NCBI GenBank assembly: GCA_900318205.1
Contig: ONJS01000028.1
Span: 1-34,117, forward strand
Direction of reading: 5' to 3'
Source of the DNA: an uncultured Prevotellaceae bacterium
GTDB lineage: Bacteria > Bacteroidota > Bacteroidia > Bacteroidales > Muribaculaceae
DNA length: 34,117 nucleotides
The position numbers and the translations under genes are program-made. Within the stretch, counting starts at the first letter, position 1; each line of letters opens with the position of its first letter. Below the pieces are notes generated by a model. The model saw nothing but the letters and a program-made list of their open reading frames with translations. It had not been told where the DNA came from and made no database searches. Below are positions 7,991 through 15,252 of this stretch, piece by piece.

Positions 7991-10048
7991 ATGCAAAACC
8001 AACAATTGGGAGCTAGTTTACGAGGAAGGCTAAGAAATACTGATCTACCAGTTTCAAAGTGTTTATACCCTCTTTTCGAAGCAGTTGTTAATGCAATATA
8101 TGCAATTGATGATCGTGTTAACTCCGATAAAGCATTTGCTATATCTGAAGGAATGATACGTGTGTCCCTAAATCGAGCAGCTAATAGTGATTTGTTTGGT
8201 GGAAAGGCTGAGATTTTATCTATCATGATTGAAGATAACGGCATTGGTTTCAACGATGAAAACTATGATTCGTTTTGTGAGTTAGATACTATGTATCACG
8301 CATCAAAAGGTTGTAAAGGCATTGGTAGATTATTGTGGCTGAAAAGTTTTTCGTCTGTTGAAATTGATAGTTGTTATATGGACAATGAAGGCGAAAAGAA
8401 AAGTAGACATTTCTCTTTTACCCCTAGTGGCATAATGACTCTTCCAAATGTTGATGTTGAGAACAGAGATGTAGGCACAAAGGTTATCCTAAGAGGTATT
8501 TCTAATGCATATAAAGCCGCTATCAGCAAACTAGGGCAGGAAACAATAGCTAAATCACTATTTGAACATTGCCTTTGGTTCTTTTTGAGAGATGGTTCAA
8601 GTCCAGACATAAGAATTATAGATGGGACAGATCCAGCAACGAATCTCAATGAAATATACGATAGCTATCTCTATAGCGACCAATCTAATAGTACAAACTT
8701 TACTATTGGTGAAGCAACATTTAATGTATTGCATATAAGATTGCAGCGTTCTGAAAGTAATAACTTAATTTCTTACTGTGCCGGCAACAGAATTGTGAAG
8801 GATGAAAAGATTAAGAATATTGCAGGTTTATATGATTCTGCGTTGGAGGCTTCTGATGGTTCTTTCTATTATAAGTGCTTTGTGACCTCTCCGTATTTTG
8901 ATGAACATGTCTCTCCTGATCGCTTTGCATTTCTCATTCCAGAACAACGAGAAAATGAGAATCAGACAGAGGTAATAGAGCAAGTATATTTCGCTGATGT
9001 TAGAGATTATGTTTTGAATCAGGTAAAAGATTTCTTAAACCCATACCTTGAGGATAATAAATCTGCTGGGAGAGAGAGGCTTACTCAGTTTGTAGACGAA
9101 AAAGCCCCATACTATAAACCCCTATTGACAAGTCTTGGTGAAGATGAGAAGGTAATTAATCCTAAAGCTAACGACAAGTCTATTGATTCTTATTTACATA
9201 CAAAACTTGTTGAGAAAGAACATAAGCTCATAGAAGAAGGTCATGATGTTCTGAAAATGAGAACTGGCGAAACGGATGAAGAATTTAATCTGAGAGTTGA
9301 AAAGTATTTTGATAATGCTCAGCAATTAAAGCAGACTGATCTTGCGAGATATGTTCTACATCGTAAGTACATTTTACAATTACTGGAGGAAGCTCTACAA
9401 CCAGATAAAGATGGTAATTATTCTAGAGAAGAAAAAGTACATGAGATTATTATGCCAATGAGATCCACAAGTGATGATGCCAAATTCAACGATAATAACC
9501 TGTGGATTATTGATGAGCGGTTGGTATTCCATCATTATTTGGCATCAGACAAGACTTTCAAATCAATGGAAGTCACAGATTGTGAATCTGGCAGAAGACC
9601 AGATGTTCTATTGGAAAATATCTATGATAATCCATTGTTTGTGACAGAGAAAACCAACCCTCCTTATGCTACTCTAAGAATCATTGAGTTTAAGAGACCT
9701 ATGAGAGATAATATTGAAGCTGAAGATAGTACAAAAAATCCTATAGATCAATGTATAGATTACGTGATAAAAATAAGAAATGGAAAATCTGTCACTAAGA
9801 ATGGTAGGCCAATTACAATCTCAAATGATATTCCTGCATATTGTTATATAATATGTGACCTAACATCTTCAATGCAAGCTGTATGTGATAAGCATGACCT
9901 TAGAAGAACATACGATGGCCTGGGATATTTTGGATATAAAACTCAATTGCAGATATATTTTGAAGTTATTTCTTTTGACCAACTACTTAATTCAGCAAAT
10001 GAACGCAATGCTGCGTTTTTTAACAGACTTGGTTTATCTCACAATTAA
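7991..10048 (+). CDS. GHKL ATPase with C-terminal PD-(D/E)XK-like nuclease motif, putative defence effector
   Basis: 685 residues. The N-terminus is a GHKL (Hsp90/MutL/MORC-type) ATPase: N-box FEAVVNAIYAIDD with Glu30/Asn34, G1 box EDNGIGF with Asp82, and G2 box GCKGIGR at 107-113. A transducer-like region follows to about residue 330, then a charged helical linker (DEEFNLRVEKYFDNAQQLKQ). Near the C-terminus I see RPDVLL (Asp538), RIIEFKRP (Glu566-Phe-Lys568) and a helix with Gln587 in IDQCIDYV. The spacing and order fit a PD-(D/E)XK nuclease core. An ATP-driven clamp joined to a nuclease would fit a DNA- or phage-sensing cutter. The next gene starts 15 bases later. The ATPase call is firm, the nuclease is probable, and the defence role is inferred. 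Confidence 0.8.
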   Translation: MQNQQLGASLRGRLRNTDLPVSKCLYPLFEAVVNAIYAIDDRVNSDKAFAISEGMIRVSLNRAANSDLFGGKAEILSIMIEDNGIGFNDENYDSFCELDTMYHASKGCKGIGRLLWLKSFSSVEIDSCYMDNEGEKKSRHFSFTPSGIMTLPNVDVENRDVGTKVILRGISNAYKAAISKLGQETIAKSLFEHCLWFFLRDGSSPDIRIIDGTDPATNLNEIYDSYLYSDQSNSTNFTIGEATFNVLHIRLQRSESNNLISYCAGNRIVKDEKIKNIAGLYDSALEASDGSFYYKCFVTSPYFDEHVSPDRFAFLIPEQRENENQTEVIEQVYFADVRDYVLNQVKDFLNPYLEDNKSAGRERLTQFVDEKAPYYKPLLTSLGEDEKVINPKANDKSIDSYLHTKLVEKEHKLIEEGHDVLKMRTGETDEEFNLRVEKYFDNAQQLKQTDLARYVLHRKYILQLLEEALQPDKDGNYSREEKVHEIIMPMRSTSDDAKFNDNNLWIIDERLVFHHYLASDKTFKSMEVTDCESGRRPDVLLENIYDNPLFVTEKTNPPYATLRIIEFKRPMRDNIEAEDSTKNPIDQCIDYVIKIRNGKSVTKNGRPITISNDIPAYCYIICDLTSSMQAVCDKHDLRRTYDGLGYFGYKTQLQIYFEVISFDQLLNSANERNAAFFNRLGLSHN

Positions 10049-10063
10049 TATTTCGAAAGTTAT

Positions 10064-11167
10064 ATGATAGAAGTCCCTATAAAATATGCTTTTCCTTTGT
10101 TTACCAAACACAATTCTACGGATTATCTAATAAAACATGAACAAATCCGAGTCTCTGATCTTTGGGCTTTTTGGAAATATATTATTGGGCGATACGTGAA
10201 GAAATATTCTGGAGAAAAAGATTTCTTGTTGACATTAATTGAACAAGCAAGATACTTTTACGAAGCAGCAGAGAATGCGCCTATAAAATCTCAACCGTTA
10301 TTGTATTATTACTCCTTCTTAAACTTAGTGAAAGTAGTAATAAATGTAAACGCACTTTCAACGTATGGAACAAGTTTTACATATTATCATGGAGTTGATT
10401 CTTGTGGAATAAAAAAGAAAGACAAATTGCAGGACTTATATGTTGAGATTAAAAGTTTATTACTGCCCGCAGGAGTTACGCCTCGCCCTGGGAAATTGCC
10501 TGATTTATCTGTAGCTTATACTTTTATGACACAAATGGGTGATTCTGTTCCTTGTCCACCTCCATATAAACTGAATATAGTCAATATGCTAAGGGCCTGC
10601 GTTGGAATCCATCGTACCTATAGTGAGACCAATAATGAGAAGGAAATTTACATTAGGTTGGGAAATCCCCAATTATTCAGAGAAGGCAAGACTCTCCGTT
10701 GTAAATATGAAATAATGGAATGTGATTCTGTTATAGCTTCACAGTTAGTAACAGTCGGATATAATATTGTACAAGAAACAGACACGGATGGAATAACAAG
10801 TTACTATTGGATTGAAGAAATAATAATGATGGCATACAAAGAAACGAAATTAGATTACTACATGCTAGCTAAGAAATTAAGAGATAAGGGTATATGGTAT
10901 TATACTGATGGTAGTTGTTATCGTACGTTTATTTCGACATCACCTTTACACATCTCAACAGAATCCATCATCTACAATCTAATGTTCTTCTTTGGGTCTA
11001 TTACTCGTTATCACCCTTACATGTTTGATAAACTTTTAACAGAACAGCAGATGTGGCTGATTAGTGAATTTTTGAAAACTCAACCCAAACAATTTTTGTA
11101 TGCAGTTACATCAAGAACAATAGAAAGCGCCGTTTTGAAACCAAATACGGCGAATATCATTTTCTAA
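10064..11167 (+). CDS. YaaC-like protein, partner of the GHKL/nuclease
   Basis: 367 residues with no signal peptide. The N-terminal part has the YaaC-like pattern: an aromatic WAFWKYIIGRYV stretch, then LIEQARYFYEAAENAPIKSQ and PLLYYYSFLNLVKVVI, which I associate with PF14175. The C-terminal part is helical with SESIIYNLMFFFGSITRYHP-like content (HISTESIIYNLMFFFGSITR) and LTEQQMWLISEF. The biochemical role of YaaC proteins is not established as far as I know. It begins 15 bases after the upstream stop and is the last gene of the operon, so it probably works with the GHKL/nuclease protein, either as a regulator or as a second subunit. Confidence 0.7.
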   Translation: MIEVPIKYAFPLFTKHNSTDYLIKHEQIRVSDLWAFWKYIIGRYVKKYSGEKDFLLTLIEQARYFYEAAENAPIKSQPLLYYYSFLNLVKVVINVNALSTYGTSFTYYHGVDSCGIKKKDKLQDLYVEIKSLLLPAGVTPRPGKLPDLSVAYTFMTQMGDSVPCPPPYKLNIVNMLRACVGIHRTYSETNNEKEIYIRLGNPQLFREGKTLRCKYEIMECDSVIASQLVTVGYNIVQETDTDGITSYYWIEEIIMMAYKETKLDYYMLAKKLRDKGIWYYTDGSCYRTFISTSPLHISTESIIYNLMFFFGSITRYHPYMFDKLLTEQQMWLISEFLKTQPKQFLYAVTSRTIESAVLKPNTANIIF

Positions 11168-11298
11168 TGAACTATACAACAGCTATTAATGTACATATAA
11201 CAAATAAGCAGAATTGAAAATCGTTTATAAGAGTTAAATACGTTAAATTTTGATCATTTCTAATCTCTATCGAACTCACGTCATCACTTTTCTACCGT

Positions 11299-11306
11299 TA
11301 TATTTG
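11299..11306 (+). promoter_or_regulatory. Bacteroidetes -7 box (TATATTTG) before the BspA-like stump
   Basis: TATATTTG followed by C matches the TAnnTTTG consensus. It lies just upstream of the open stretch that encodes the C-terminal remnant of a surface protein, suggesting an original promoter left after the gene body was deleted. No good -33 element is seen. Confidence 0.45.
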
Positions 11307-11317
11307 CAAAACACTGA

Positions 11318-11689
11318 TATAAAGCATTTTACAAATACGGAAATTGCCCTGCACTAACCCAAATCAAGTGTCAGGCAGTAACACCACCATCAATTAGTCT
11401 CGCTTCCACTTTTCAGAACTATAATGCCACGCTTGAAGTGCCGGCAGTATCAGTAAACGCCTATCAAAACCATAGCATTTGGGGCAAATTCAGTAACATT
11501 CAGGCGTATGAAACTGATTTGGGTGACATGAATGGTGACGGCAAGGTGAACATCAGTGACGTGACGATCTTAATTGAACTGCTGCTATCGGGTGGAACTA
11601 CCGAGAGTGCCTGTGACGTGAACGGTGACGGCAGGGTCAACATCACTGATGTGACAATTCTCATTGACTTGTTGCTGAACATGTACTAA
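11318..11689 (+). pseudogene. C-terminal remnant of a BspA-like dockerin surface protein
   Basis: The frame is open from 11318 but has no ATG at a sensible place; a GTG at 11438 would give 83 residues. It reads IKCQAVTPPSISLASTFQNY, then ATLEVPAVSVNAYQNHSIWG and KFSNIQAYE, which is the usual end of the LRR region in BspA-type proteins. The two intact genes at 15253 and 17779 end in a similar way. Two dockerin-like EF-hand repeats follow (DMNGDGKVNISDVTILIELL and DVNGDGRVNITDVTILIDLL). Signal peptide and LRR body are absent. I read this as the stump left by a large deletion. Confidence 0.7.
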
Positions 11690-11722
11690 GATGTCTACCT
11701 CCTGACAGGAGAACAGTTTACG

Positions 11723-11788
11723 CGAATGTCCATGAATAGGACATGAATAGTTTTTTGACGATTATTCATGGGGATTCGTGGACATTCG
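11723..11788. repeat. Inverted repeat, 14 of 15 positions matching
   Basis: CGAATGTCCATGAAT at 11723-11737 is answered by ATTCGTGGACATTCG at 11774-11788, with a 36-base loop that contains further ATGAATAG/ATTATTCATG symmetry. A related sequence occurs at 21675-21700, so this looks like a dispersed intergenic repeat rather than a terminator. Confidence 0.6.
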
Positions 11789-11875
11789 TATTTCCCATCG
11801 GGTGGCGGCAATGCCAAGGCGAGGCCTTGCTGGCAAGTATTCATCTTATCTGTGCTCTATTATCCAAAAGATTAG

Positions 11876-11883
11876 TATCTTTG
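11876..11883 (+). promoter_or_regulatory. Bacteroidetes -7 box (TATCTTTG) for the M16 protease
   Basis: TATCTTTG followed by C fits the TAnnTTTG consensus, 50 bases before the ATG at 11934. The -33 region is not recognisable. Confidence 0.55.
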
Positions 11884-11933
11884 CAACCTGAAAACCAACA
11901 ATAAACCATTAATAACATTAATAACCGATTGGA

Positions 11934-14837
11934 ATGAAGAAATTATTCATGATGATGCTGGCCGCCCTGACGTGTCTGGGCATGGCCGCACAGAAGCCTG
12001 TAGCGACGTCGGTCCCTGGTGACCCGATGGCTACGCAGTGCTACACGCTGAGCAATGGCTTGAAGGTGTTCCTCAGCGTCAACCACCAGAGTCCGCGCAT
12101 CTCGGCGCACATCGCTGTGCGTACCGGTTCGCGTAATGACCCCGCCGAGACCACCGGTCTCGCCCACTATCTGGAGCACTTGATGTTCAAGGGCACCCAG
12201 CAGTACGGCACAAGCAACTATGCTGCCGAGAAGCCCCTGCTTGACACCATCGAGGCCCGCTACGAGCAGTATCGCCTGGTGAAGGATCCCGAGCGTCGCC
12301 GCGTGCTGTATCACGAGATCGACAGCATCTCGCAGCTTGCCGCCCAGTACAACATCCCCAACGAGTATGACAAGCTGATGGCCGGTATCGGTGGCCAGGG
12401 CACCAACGCCTATACCAGCACCGACGTGACCTGCTATACCGAGGACATCCCCGCCAACGAGGTGGACCGCTGGGCCCGCATTCAGGCCGACCGTTTCCAG
12501 AACATGGTCATCCGCGGTTTCCACACCGAGCTGGAGGCTGTGTATGAGGAGTACAACATCGGCATCGCCCAGGATCAGCGCAAGCTGTTTGAGGCCATCA
12601 GTGCCAAGATGTTCCCCACCCACCCCTATGGTACGCAGACGACCATCGGTACCCAGGAGCACCTGAAGAACCCGTCGATTACCAACATCAAGAACTACTT
12701 CCACAACTACTACTGCCCGAACAACGTGGCCATCTGTATGGCCGGTGACTTTGACCCTGCTGAGGTCATCACCATCCTGGAGCGCCACTTCGGCAGCTGG
12801 AAGCCCAACAAGAACCTTTATCGTCCCGAGTTTGCTCCCCTGAAGCCCATCACTGCTCCCATTGACACCACCGTGATTGGTCAGGAGGCTGAGTTTGTCG
12901 CCCTCGGATGGCGCTTTAACGCTGCCAATTCGCTGCAGTGCGACACGATGGACGTCGTTGCCGAGATGCTCTCTAACGGCACGGCAGGTCTTATCGACCT
13001 GAACCTGAACCAGCCCCTCAAGGTGATGAGTGCCGGCGCTTTCAGTGACGAGATGACCGACTACTCGATGCTCATGCTGCTGGGCTATCCCAACGAGGGC
13101 CAGACGCTTGAGGAAGTGCGTGCGCTGCTGCTGGGTGAGCTTGCCAAGCTGCGCGCCGGTAACTTTGACGACGACCTGCTGGTGAGCGTGGTGAACAACA
13201 ACAAGCTGCAGTACCTGCGCGCCCTGGACAACAACGGTGCCCGTACCCGCCAGCTGGTGAACGCGTTCATCAACCATGTGGACTGGGCCCAGGAAGTGGG
13301 CAAGCTGGACCGCATGGCCGGCATGACCAAGCAACAGATTGTGGACTTTGCCAACCGCTACCTGCTAGACAACAACTTTGTCTGCGTCTATAAGCGCATG
13401 GGTGTTGACACCACCGAGAAGAAGATTGACAAGCCCGCCATCACCCCGATTCCCACCAACCGCGACATGCAGAGCAACTTCGTTCGCAACATCCTGAGCG
13501 AGATCGTCGAGCCCATCCAGCCGCAGTTTGTGGACTACAAGAAGGAGATGACCGTGGGTCAGACCAGCAAGAAGCTGCCGCTGCTCTACAAGCACAATGA
13601 CCTGGACGACCTGTTCAGCTTGACCTACAAGTATGACTTCGGCGGCACCGCCGACAACCGCTATGAAACGGCATTGAGCTATATGGACTTCCTGGGCACC
13701 AAGAAGATGAGTGCCACCGAGTTCAAGCAGCGCATGTACAAGCTGGCCTGCAACATCTCGATGAACGTTGGCGACAATGAGACCTATCTGACCTTGAGCG
13801 GTCTGAGCGAGAACATGCCCGAGGCCCTCAAGCTTGCCGAGGACCTGATGCAGAACGCTCAAGTCGATGAGGAGGCCTACAAGAACATGGTCGATGTTAT
13901 CCTCAAGAGCCGCAACGACGCCAAGCAGAGCCAGGACGAGTGCTTCAGCCGCCTGAACGAATATGGCATGTACGGTCCCCGCAACTCTTACACCAACATC
14001 ATGAGCGCCCAGCAGTTGCGCGACACCAAGCCCACCGAGCTCATCAACCTCGTGAAGGGCCTGCGCGACATGCAGCACACCGTGGTTTACTACGGTCCCA
14101 TGACCGAGAAGGAACTGAACAAGTGCCTGAGCAAGGTGCACAAGACCAAGAAAAACCTCGCCGCCGTTCCCGTGGGTACTCCCTACATGGAGCAGACCAC
14201 CCCGAGGACCGAAATCCTGATGGCTCCCTACGAGGCCAAGAACATCTACATGGTACAGTACCACAACGAGGGTACCCAGTGGGCTCCCGAGCACGCTGCC
14301 GTGATCAACCTGTTCAACGAGTACTTCGGCGGTGGCATGAACGGCATCGTCTTCCAGGAGCTGCGTGAGGCACGCGGTCTCGCCTATTCGGCAGCCGCCT
14401 ACTACCGCCAGCCGAGCCGTTTGCCCCATCCCGAGTATGCCATGACCTACATCATCACCCAGAACGACAAGATGATGGACTGCGTGCGCGAGTTCAACAA
14501 CATCGTGGGCACGATTCCCCAGAGCGAGGCTGCTTTTGCCCTTGCCAAGGAGTCGCTGATGAAGAAGCTTGCTAGCCGTAGAACCGTTCGCGGTGCCGTG
14601 CTGAACAGTTACATGAATGCTCAGCGCCTGGGTCTGGACTATGACATCAACTCGGTAGTATTCAACCAGTTGCCTAGCCTCAAGCTCAGCGACATCGTGA
14701 AGTTTGAGCAGCAGTCGATGGCCAATAAGCCTTATCGCTACCTCATCCTGGGTGACGAGAAGGAACTTGATATCAAGGGTCTGGAGAAGATCGCTCCCAT
14801 CCGTCACCTGACGCTGGAGGAGATTTTCGGGTATTAA
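11934..14837 (+). CDS. Secreted M16 family zinc metalloprotease (insulinase/pitrilysin type), two-domain
   Basis: 967 residues with a signal peptide (MKKLFMMMLAALTCLGMAAQ). The zinc site HXXEH is HYLEHLMFKGT with His78, Glu81 and His82; the third ligand is probably in the ELEAVYEEYN segment (Glu205/206). The C-terminal half repeats the M16 fold without the catalytic motif and carries the substrate-binding R/Y segment FQELREARGLAYSAAAYYR. This matches the usual ~900-950-residue periplasmic M16 proteins that degrade peptides. The gene has its own promoter and a strong terminator, so it is probably monocistronic. Its GC-rich codon use contrasts with the AT-rich island upstream. Confidence 0.92.
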   Translation: MKKLFMMMLAALTCLGMAAQKPVATSVPGDPMATQCYTLSNGLKVFLSVNHQSPRISAHIAVRTGSRNDPAETTGLAHYLEHLMFKGTQQYGTSNYAAEKPLLDTIEARYEQYRLVKDPERRRVLYHEIDSISQLAAQYNIPNEYDKLMAGIGGQGTNAYTSTDVTCYTEDIPANEVDRWARIQADRFQNMVIRGFHTELEAVYEEYNIGIAQDQRKLFEAISAKMFPTHPYGTQTTIGTQEHLKNPSITNIKNYFHNYYCPNNVAICMAGDFDPAEVITILERHFGSWKPNKNLYRPEFAPLKPITAPIDTTVIGQEAEFVALGWRFNAANSLQCDTMDVVAEMLSNGTAGLIDLNLNQPLKVMSAGAFSDEMTDYSMLMLLGYPNEGQTLEEVRALLLGELAKLRAGNFDDDLLVSVVNNNKLQYLRALDNNGARTRQLVNAFINHVDWAQEVGKLDRMAGMTKQQIVDFANRYLLDNNFVCVYKRMGVDTTEKKIDKPAITPIPTNRDMQSNFVRNILSEIVEPIQPQFVDYKKEMTVGQTSKKLPLLYKHNDLDDLFSLTYKYDFGGTADNRYETALSYMDFLGTKKMSATEFKQRMYKLACNISMNVGDNETYLTLSGLSENMPEALKLAEDLMQNAQVDEEAYKNMVDVILKSRNDAKQSQDECFSRLNEYGMYGPRNSYTNIMSAQQLRDTKPTELINLVKGLRDMQHTVVYYGPMTEKELNKCLSKVHKTKKNLAAVPVGTPYMEQTTPRTEILMAPYEAKNIYMVQYHNEGTQWAPEHAAVINLFNEYFGGGMNGIVFQELREARGLAYSAAAYYRQPSRLPHPEYAMTYIITQNDKMMDCVREFNNIVGTIPQSEAAFALAKESLMKKLASRRTVRGAVLNSYMNAQRLGLDYDINSVVFNQLPSLKLSDIVKFEQQSMANKPYRYLILGDEKELDIKGLEKIAPIRHLTLEEIFGY

Positions 14838-14862
14838 GCATTTAGCTATTAGATTTTTTATA

Positions 14863-14901
14863 AAGTCCTTAAGGTCATTTCTGACCTTAAGGACTTTTTT
14901 A
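14863..14901 (+). terminator. Rho-independent terminator of the M16 gene
   Basis: A 15-bp perfect stem (AAGTCCTTAAGGTCA at 14863-14877 pairs with TGACCTTAAGGACTT at 14882-14896, loop TTTC) is followed by a T run. It lies 25 bases after the stop. Confidence 0.92.
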
Positions 14902-15182
14902 TTGAGGTAATAGAAGGGGCTCACATTCTGTGAAGTGTAAAAAAAATAGACAATTTTTCGCAAAAAAATCTCGCTCTAGAAAAAACTCGCTCAAATCCTT
15001 GGAGGACTTTACCTGGACACCTAAGTTTGCATCATCAAAACAACAATTTATATCATTATTGCTGTCATCATGATAAAGCAACCACACACTAAACTGTGTC
15101 AAACTGCGCTCAGATTTTATACACTAGGACGTCCTAACGGCGAGGTCGCGATTCATGATTGCGGCAGTGAGTATGAAAAAAT
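14902..15182. other. Intergenic stretch before the BspA-like operon
   Basis: No gene is supported here. It holds a perfect 12-bp palindrome TAGGACGTCCTA at 15125-15136, 46 bases upstream of the -33 box, which could be an operator. The remainder is AT-rich and shows nothing recognisable. Confidence 0.5.
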
Positions 15183-15213
15183 TTTGTTTATTTATGACAA
15201 ATGATTAATTTTG
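15183..15213 (+). promoter_or_regulatory. Full Bacteroidetes promoter (TTTG-N19-TAATTTTG)
   Basis: TTTG at 15183-15186, 19 bases of spacer, then TAATTTTG at 15206-15213 match both consensus boxes of the Bacteroidetes primary sigma factor with ideal spacing. The ATG at 15253 lies 39 bases downstream. It probably drives both surface-protein genes. Confidence 0.8.
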
Positions 15214-15252
15214 CGGTTGGCAAATACTTGACAAACCAAATCAAACGATAAT

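Noticed and set aside
11943-14963. Long antisense reading frames (463 and 532 codons) opposite the M16 protease gene
   Set aside because: They are shadows of a GC-rich gene. They are rich in His/Val/Leu/Gly without motifs, and the plus strand codes a clear two-domain M16 protein with HXXEH.
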